From DATKCJ01 sp035513275 (GTDB lineage: Bacteria > Verrucomicrobiota > Verrucomicrobiia > Opitutales > Opitutaceae): a stretch of DNA of 8,281 nucleotides. This document shows positions 4,706 to 8,281 of this stretch, in pieces. The notes under the pieces were generated by a model, which saw only the letters and a list, made by a program, of their open reading frames with translations, searched no databases and was not told the DNA's origin. The DNA lies in assembly GCA_035513275.1 (NCBI GenBank), contig DATKCJ010000305.1, positions 1 through 8,281 on the forward strand, given 5' to 3'. Every line of letters begins with the position of its first letter. Within the stretch, counting starts at the first letter, position 1. The position numbers were made by a program, and so were the translations under genes.

Positions 4706-7231
4706 ATGCCCGACCAAGAGGATCCCCACCAAACAGACGAACTGAAGGCCGCAGCCGCCGACTACAACGCTTCTCAAATTCAGAAGCTCGAAGGCCTGGA
4801 AGGGGTCCGAAAACGTCCCGACATGTATATCGGCGATACCGCCGAGCGCGGGCTGCACCACTGCGTGTTCGAAGTCGTCGACAACTCGATCGACGAGGCG
4901 CTCGCGGGATTTGCGTCGCATGTGCGCGTGACGATCCACCTCGATGGCTCGTGTTCGGTCGAGGACAACGGTCGCGGCATCCCGGTCGACATGCATCCAG
5001 TCTACAACATGCCCGCCCTCGAACTCGTGCTCACGAATCTTCACGCGGGCGGCAAGTTCGGCAAGGGCGCGTATCAGGTTTCCGGTGGCTTGCACGGTGT
5101 GGGCGCGAAATGCGTCAACGCCGTTTCCGAGTGGTTCGAGGCCGAGGTGCGCCGCGAGAATCAGGTTTACCACATGCGCTTCCAGCAGGGTAAGACCGTC
5201 TCGAAACTGGCTGTCATCGGCTCGACGAAAAAGTCCGGCACGAAGATCACCTTCAAACCCGATCCGGAAATCTTCACGACCACGACCGAGTTTCAATACG
5301 ACATCCTCGCGCGACGCCTGCGCGAACTCGCATTCCTCAATCCCGGCACCGAGGTCTTTCTCGACGACGAGCGCTCGACCAAGAACGAGCGGTTCTTCTT
5401 CAAGGACGGCATCACGGAGTTCGTCCGCTTCCTCAACAAGAACAAGAATGTCCTCCAGGCCGATCCGATCACGTTCTCGGACTCGGTCCCGAACGAGGAT
5501 CCCAAGAAGGCCGCGACCGTCGTCGATTTCTCGCTGCAATACAACGACACCTACAACGAGCAGGTCTATTGCTACGCGAACTCCATCTTCAACATCGAGG
5601 GCGGCACGCATCTCTCCGGCTTCCGCACAGCGCTCACGCGCGTCGTGAACAATTTCGCGAAGGCGAACAACCTTCTCAAGGACAAGGATCCCTCCCTCAC
5701 CGGCGACGACGTGCGCGAAGGCCTCGTGGCCGTGATCTCCGTGAAGACGCCCGATCCGCGCTTCGAGGGCCAGACCAAGACCAAACTTTCCAACTCCGAG
5801 ATCGACGGCATCGTGCAGAAGATCGTCGGCGAGAAGCTGAAGTTCAGTTTCGAAAAGGAGCCCTCGCTCGCCCGCCGCCTGATCGACAAATGCGTCAACG
5901 CCGCCCGCGCCCGAGAGGCAGCGCGCAAGGCCCGCGAGACCGTTCGCAAGGGAGCGCTCTCCGGCGGCGGCCTTCCCGGCAAACTCGCCGATTGCTCCAA
6001 CCGCGACCCCGAGAGCACCGAGCTCTACATCGTCGAGGGCGACTCCGCAGGCGGCTCCGCGAAACAGGGACGTGACCGGTCCTACCAGGCCATCCTCCCG
6101 CTTCGCGGGAAGCTCATCAACTCTGAGAAAGCCCGCATCGACAAGGTCCTCGCCAACGAGGAAATCCGCACGCTCATCACCGCGATTGGCACCGGCATCG
6201 GCGACCACGAGGGCGAGGGCGCGTTCGACGCATCAAAGGCTCGTTACCACAAGGTCGTGATCATGACGGATGCGGACGTCGACGGCTCCCACATCCGCAC
6301 GCTCCTGCTCACGTTTCTCTACCGGCAGATGCGCGGCCTCATCGAGAACGGCTACGTCTACATCGCCCAACCGCCGCTCTACAGGATCAAGCGCAAGAAG
6401 CGCGAGCAATACGTCGACAACGACGACAAGCTAAACCGCATCCTCCTCGAGCTCGGCTCGGAGGACGTTGTCCTCACCCGCCTGCGCGACGGGCATGTCT
6501 TCGAGCCCGCGAGCATCGACCAGATTGTCGAGGCGCTCGCCGCACTCGAAAAGCTCGGCGGTGGAGTGACGCGTCACGGCGCCTCGCTCGCCGAATACCT
6601 CGACCAGCATGTGAAACCAACAAACGCGCTTCCGCGCTACATCGCGCGGATCCGCGACGGCAACAAGGAGAATAATATTTTCCTATTCGACGACGAGGCG
6701 CGCGCAAAGTTCATCAAGAACTACGGCCTCGACGCAGATCTTTCCGATCGCAGCGACATCGAAGCGGCGCAGAACGCGGGTCGCGCGCGCGCCGACGCTC
6801 CGCGCATCACGATCCACGAGATCTTCGAATCCACCGAGATGACGAAGCTGCTCAACGTGATCAGCGCGACAGGACTCGAGATCACAAAGTTCAGCGCGAC
6901 CGCCGAGACGCGCTACCGTCTCGTCGAGAACTCCGGCCAAAAGAATGAAGCCAGGATCGAGCTAAGCTCGCCGCTTCTCATTCTCGAGCACATCCGCGCG
7001 CTCGGCCGCCGAGGCCTCACGATCCAGCGCTACAAGGGTCTCGGCGAAATGAATCCCAAGCAGCTCTACGAGACCACCATGGATCCCGCCAACCGCCGCC
7101 TCCTGCGCGTCAACATCAACGACGCCGCAAAGGCCGACGAGCTCTTCACACTTCTCATGGGCGAGGAAGTCGCCCCGCGCCGCCAGTTCATCGAGGACAA
7201 CGCGCTAAACGTCCAGTTCCTGGACGTTTAG
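4706..7231 (+). CDS. gyrB: DNA gyrase subunit B
   Basis: This encodes 841 residues, the ATPase and DNA-transport subunit that with GyrA introduces negative supercoils. The GHKL ATPase comes first: FEVVDNSIDEALAG with catalytic Glu56 and Mg-binding Asn60, EDNGRGIP with Asp87, GGLHGVGAKCVNAVSEW, and the transducer GQTKTKL (Lys358). The Toprim domain follows, with EGDSAGGSAKQGRDR (Glu444) and MTDADVDGSHIRTLLL (Asp522, Asp524). An insert of roughly 165 residues (about 575-740) precedes LTIQRYKGLGEMNP and the ETTMDPANRRLLRV tail that favours GyrB over ParE. Similar Toprim inserts occur in E. coli-type GyrB. ATG 4706 is chosen because residues before it (an in-frame ATG at 4592) do not resemble GyrB; no Shine-Dalgarno is visible at either. 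The final ten codons form a perfect hairpin (7205-7231). gyrA follows, interrupted by the S23 unit. Confidence 0.98.
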   Translation: MPDQEDPHQTDELKAAAADYNASQIQKLEGLEGVRKRPDMYIGDTAERGLHHCVFEVVDNSIDEALAGFASHVRVTIHLDGSCSVEDNGRGIPVDMHPVYNMPALELVLTNLHAGGKFGKGAYQVSGGLHGVGAKCVNAVSEWFEAEVRRENQVYHMRFQQGKTVSKLAVIGSTKKSGTKITFKPDPEIFTTTTEFQYDILARRLRELAFLNPGTEVFLDDERSTKNERFFFKDGITEFVRFLNKNKNVLQADPITFSDSVPNEDPKKAATVVDFSLQYNDTYNEQVYCYANSIFNIEGGTHLSGFRTALTRVVNNFAKANNLLKDKDPSLTGDDVREGLVAVISVKTPDPRFEGQTKTKLSNSEIDGIVQKIVGEKLKFSFEKEPSLARRLIDKCVNAARAREAARKARETVRKGALSGGGLPGKLADCSNRDPESTELYIVEGDSAGGSAKQGRDRSYQAILPLRGKLINSEKARIDKVLANEEIRTLITAIGTGIGDHEGEGAFDASKARYHKVVIMTDADVDGSHIRTLLLTFLYRQMRGLIENGYVYIAQPPLYRIKRKKREQYVDNDDKLNRILLELGSEDVVLTRLRDGHVFEPASIDQIVEALAALEKLGGGVTRHGASLAEYLDQHVKPTNALPRYIARIRDGNKENNIFLFDDEARAKFIKNYGLDADLSDRSDIEAAQNAGRARADAPRITIHEIFESTEMTKLLNVISATGLEITKFSATAETRYRLVENSGQKNEARIELSSPLLILEHIRALGRRGLTIQRYKGLGEMNPKQLYETTMDPANRRLLRVNINDAAKADELFTLLMGEEVAPRRQFIEDNALNVQFLDV
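7205..7231 (+). repeat. Perfect 12-bp hairpin over the gyrB stop codon
   Basis: CTAAACGTCCAG (7205-7216) and CTGGACGTTTAG (7220-7231) are exact inverted repeats with loop TTC. They include the last nine sense codons, apart from two bases, and the TAG stop. The heptamer arm starts on the next base. No T-tract follows, so this is not an intrinsic terminator. It could stabilise the gyrB message, attenuate read-through to gyrA, or be a hairpin-type insertion target. Confidence 0.8.
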
Positions 7232-7259
7232 TAGCGAGCAGCGTGTAGCGAGTAGCGAG
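7232..7259. repeat. Left heptamer arm, four TAGCGAG-type units
   Basis: Units are TAGCGAG (7232-7238), CAGCGTG (7239-7245), TAGCGAG (7246-7252) and TAGCGAG (7253-7259). The array begins on the base after the gyrB stop and ends one base before the S23 ATG, replacing the place where a ribosome site would be. Its 15-mer at 7245-7259 can pair with 7654-7668 in the right arm at 14 of 15 positions. Confidence 0.85.
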
Positions 7260-7260
7260 C

Positions 7261-7623
7261 ATGGAAGGCCCATCAAAATCGTTTCGGGATGTTCTCGTCT
7301 GGCAGAAGGCGCATGCTTTCGCGCTGGCGATCTGGCGGGTGTCTGCGTCGTTTCCGAAGGAGGAACTGTTCGTTATTACCGCTCAACTAAGGCGCGCCGC
7401 GATGAGCGTTCCTTCGAACTTCGTCGAGGGATTCCGCAAACGCACCAAACCCGACAAGATCCGATTCTACAACATCGCTCAAGGATCAGCCGATGAGTGT
7501 CTCTACCAACTCATCCTCGCGAACCACCTCGGCTACGGCGATACCACTACTCTGCAAGCCGACCTCGAAGAGGTCTCGCGCCTCCTCCAAGGCTACATCA
7601 ACAGCCTCGAGCGAAACTCGTAG
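7261..7623 (+). CDS. S23/IVP-type four-helix-bundle protein
   Basis: This encodes 120 residues. The family pattern is FRDVLVWQKAHAFALAIWRV (8-26), FPKEELFVITAQLRRAAMSVPSNFVEGF (31-58), then IRFYNIAQGSADECLYQLILANHLGY (67-92) and a last helix to about 117. This is the four-helix-bundle (TIGR02436-type) family first known from intervening sequences in 23S rRNA of Leptospira and relatives. It is related to the Avd accessory protein of diversity-generating retroelements. Members are basic, form oligomers and are thought to bind nucleic acid; no enzymatic activity is established. The length is normal and the gene looks intact. It sits 29 bases after gyrB and 54 bases before gyrA, inside inverted heptamer arms, so it is probably cotranscribed with gyrase. 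ATG 7261 has no Shine-Dalgarno. Its codon use does not stand out from its neighbours. Confidence 0.93.
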   Translation: MEGPSKSFRDVLVWQKAHAFALAIWRVSASFPKEELFVITAQLRRAAMSVPSNFVEGFRKRTKPDKIRFYNIAQGSADECLYQLILANHLGYGDTTTLQADLEEVSRLLQGYINSLERNS

Positions 7624-7636
7624 TCTGACCCTCCGA

Positions 7637-7671
7637 CTACTCGCTACTCACTACCCGCTACTCGCTACTTT
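7637..7671. repeat. Right heptamer arm, five CTACTCG-type units
   Basis: Units are CTACTCG (7637), CTACTCA (7644), CTACCCG (7651), CTACTCG (7658) and CTACTTT (7665). CTACTCG is a rotation of CTCGCTA, the reverse complement of the left-arm unit TAGCGAG. The 11-mer CTACTCGCTAC occurs twice (7637-7647, 7658-7668). The array ends six bases before the gyrA GTG. A 6-bp hairpin, GTAGTC (7620-7625) with GACTAC (7635-7640), links the S23 stop to this arm. Confidence 0.85.
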
Positions 7672-7677
7672 CCACCC

Positions 7678-8281
7678 GTGTCCACTTCCCAAGACAGAGT
7701 TTTTCCGGTCAACATCACGGAGATCATGCAGACCGCCTACATCGATTACTCGATGTCGGTCATCGTCTCCCGCGCACTGCCGGATGCGCGCGACGGCCTC
7801 AAGCCCGTCCAGCGCCGCATCCTCTACGCGATGTTGCGCGAGGGCCTGCTGCACAACCGCTCGTTCGACAAGTGCGCCGGCGTCGTCGGCGAAGTTCTCA
7901 AGAACTACCACCCGCACGGCGACTCGTCGGTCTACGACACCCTTGTGCGCCTAGCGCAGTCATGGGTGATGCGCGCGCCGCTCATCGAGCCGCAGGGCAA
8001 CTTCGGCTCGGTCGATGGCGACCCCCCAGCCGCCTACCGCTACACCGAGTGCCGGCTCGCGCAGACCGCCGAGGATCTCCTGCGCGACATCGACGAGGAC
8101 ACCGTCGACTTCATCGCCAACTACAAGGAGTCGACCACCGAGCCCTCGGTCCTCCCCGCCGCGCTTCCGAATCTCCTGCTCAACGGCTCCACCGGCATCG
8201 CCGTCGGCATGGCGACAAACATCCCGCCGCACAACCTCGGCGAGCTCATCGACGCCACTTGCGCCGTCATCGACGACCCCG
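7678..8281 (+). CDS. gyrA: DNA gyrase subunit A, N-terminal part
   Basis: 201 codons are visible and the gene runs off the window. GyrA is the DNA-cleaving subunit that pairs with GyrB from the same locus. The start MSTSQDRVFPVNITEIMQTA aligns with the E. coli GyrA opening, which supports GTG 7678 over ATG 7726. Next come IDYSMSVIVSRALPDARDGL and KPVQRRILYAML. The quinolone region HPHGDSSVYDTLVRLAQ keeps Ser83 and Asp87 at E. coli numbering. The catalytic tyrosine is Tyr122 in AAYRYTECRL. NLLLNGSTGIAVGMATNIPPHN follows. The glycine and QGNFGSVDGD pattern favours GyrA over ParC. No Shine-Dalgarno is visible; the bases before the GTG are the end of the right heptamer arm, so the gyrA leader may have been reshaped by it. 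Confidence 0.98.
   Translation, partial: MSTSQDRVFPVNITEIMQTAYIDYSMSVIVSRALPDARDGLKPVQRRILYAMLREGLLHNRSFDKCAGVVGEVLKNYHPHGDSSVYDTLVRLAQSWVMRAPLIEPQGNFGSVDGDPPAAYRYTECRLAQTAEDLLRDIDEDTVDFIANYKESTTEPSVLPAALPNLLLNGSTGIAVGMATNIPPHNLGELIDATCAVIDDP

Larger units (their letters stand above)
7232..7671. mobile_element. Candidate repeat-bounded S23 unit between gyrB and gyrA
   Basis: The unit is left arm, S23 gene, right arm, and nothing else. The arms are inverted heptamer arrays (7232-7259 and 7637-7671). The unit fills almost the whole gap between the gyrB stop and the gyrA start, genes that are usually adjacent or close when linked. No transposase or target-site duplication is visible, so mobility is inferred from architecture and from the gene-less 4+5 heptamer locus at 3457-3533. 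An alternative is a non-mobile intergenic repeat with a co-resident gene. Confidence 0.4.

Noticed and set aside
4673..6208. A 511-residue open frame antisense to gyrB
   Set aside because: It is a GC-rich antisense shadow of gyrB. It has no recognisable domain, and the + strand frame has full GyrB conservation.
7205..7240. Rho-independent terminator after gyrB
   Set aside because: The stem is perfect but is followed by TAGCGAGCAGCG with no T-tract.
4706..8281. Topoisomerase IV genes parE and parC
   Set aside because: The ETTMDPANRRLLRV tail of the B subunit, the VDGDPPAAYRYTE region and the GyrA-type numbering (Ser83, Asp87, Tyr122) fit gyrase better.

Overview
The window is GC-rich bacterial chromosome carrying housekeeping genes. 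GyrB and GyrA sequence features, a CT398-type zinc-ribbon gene, PVC-like minor pilins, mostly absent Shine-Dalgarno sequences and an S23-type four-helix-bundle gene together suggest the Verrucomicrobiota/PVC group, possibly an Opitutaceae-like lineage. That placement is inference; a gyrB or rnpB tree would settle it.

Layout. Bases 1-127 hold the 3' end of an unidentified + strand gene and an intrinsic terminator. After a roughly 220-base leader with small hairpins, 351-2882 is a tight + strand cluster of three minor pilin-like genes (PilV/GspI-like, PilW/GspJ-like, and a PilX-like protein with a large beta-rich GNG-repeat C-terminus). All three overlap, so they are probably translated as a unit and assembled together as a pilus or pseudopilus tip. 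A strong hairpin at 2934-2965 separates this cluster from the convergent rnpB gene (bacterial class A RNase P RNA, minus strand, about 2970-3392). Upstream of rnpB on the same strand is a coiled-coil C4 zinc-ribbon protein (3578-4288). A 417-base divergent intergenic region with two palindromes leads to gyrB (4706-7231). gyrA begins at 7678 with a GTG codon and runs off the window.

The unusual part is between gyrB and gyrA. A 120-residue S23/four-helix-bundle gene (7261-7623) is bracketed by inverted arms of a degenerate heptamer. The left arm has four TAGCGAG-type units (28 nt) and the right arm has five CTACTCG-type units (35 nt). A second locus between the zinc-ribbon gene and rnpB (3457-3533) has the same design, four heptamers (28 nt) then five inverted heptamers (35 nt). 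It uses a different heptamer (GACAGGG-type) and has only 14 nt and no gene between the arms. The left arm at gyrB also abuts a perfect 12-bp hairpin formed by the last ten codons of gyrB, including the stop. These observations suggest a small repeat-bounded unit (S23 protein plus heptamer arms) that inserts in intergenic spaces, with one filled and one empty copy here. The geometry is seen directly; the mobility and function are hypothesis.
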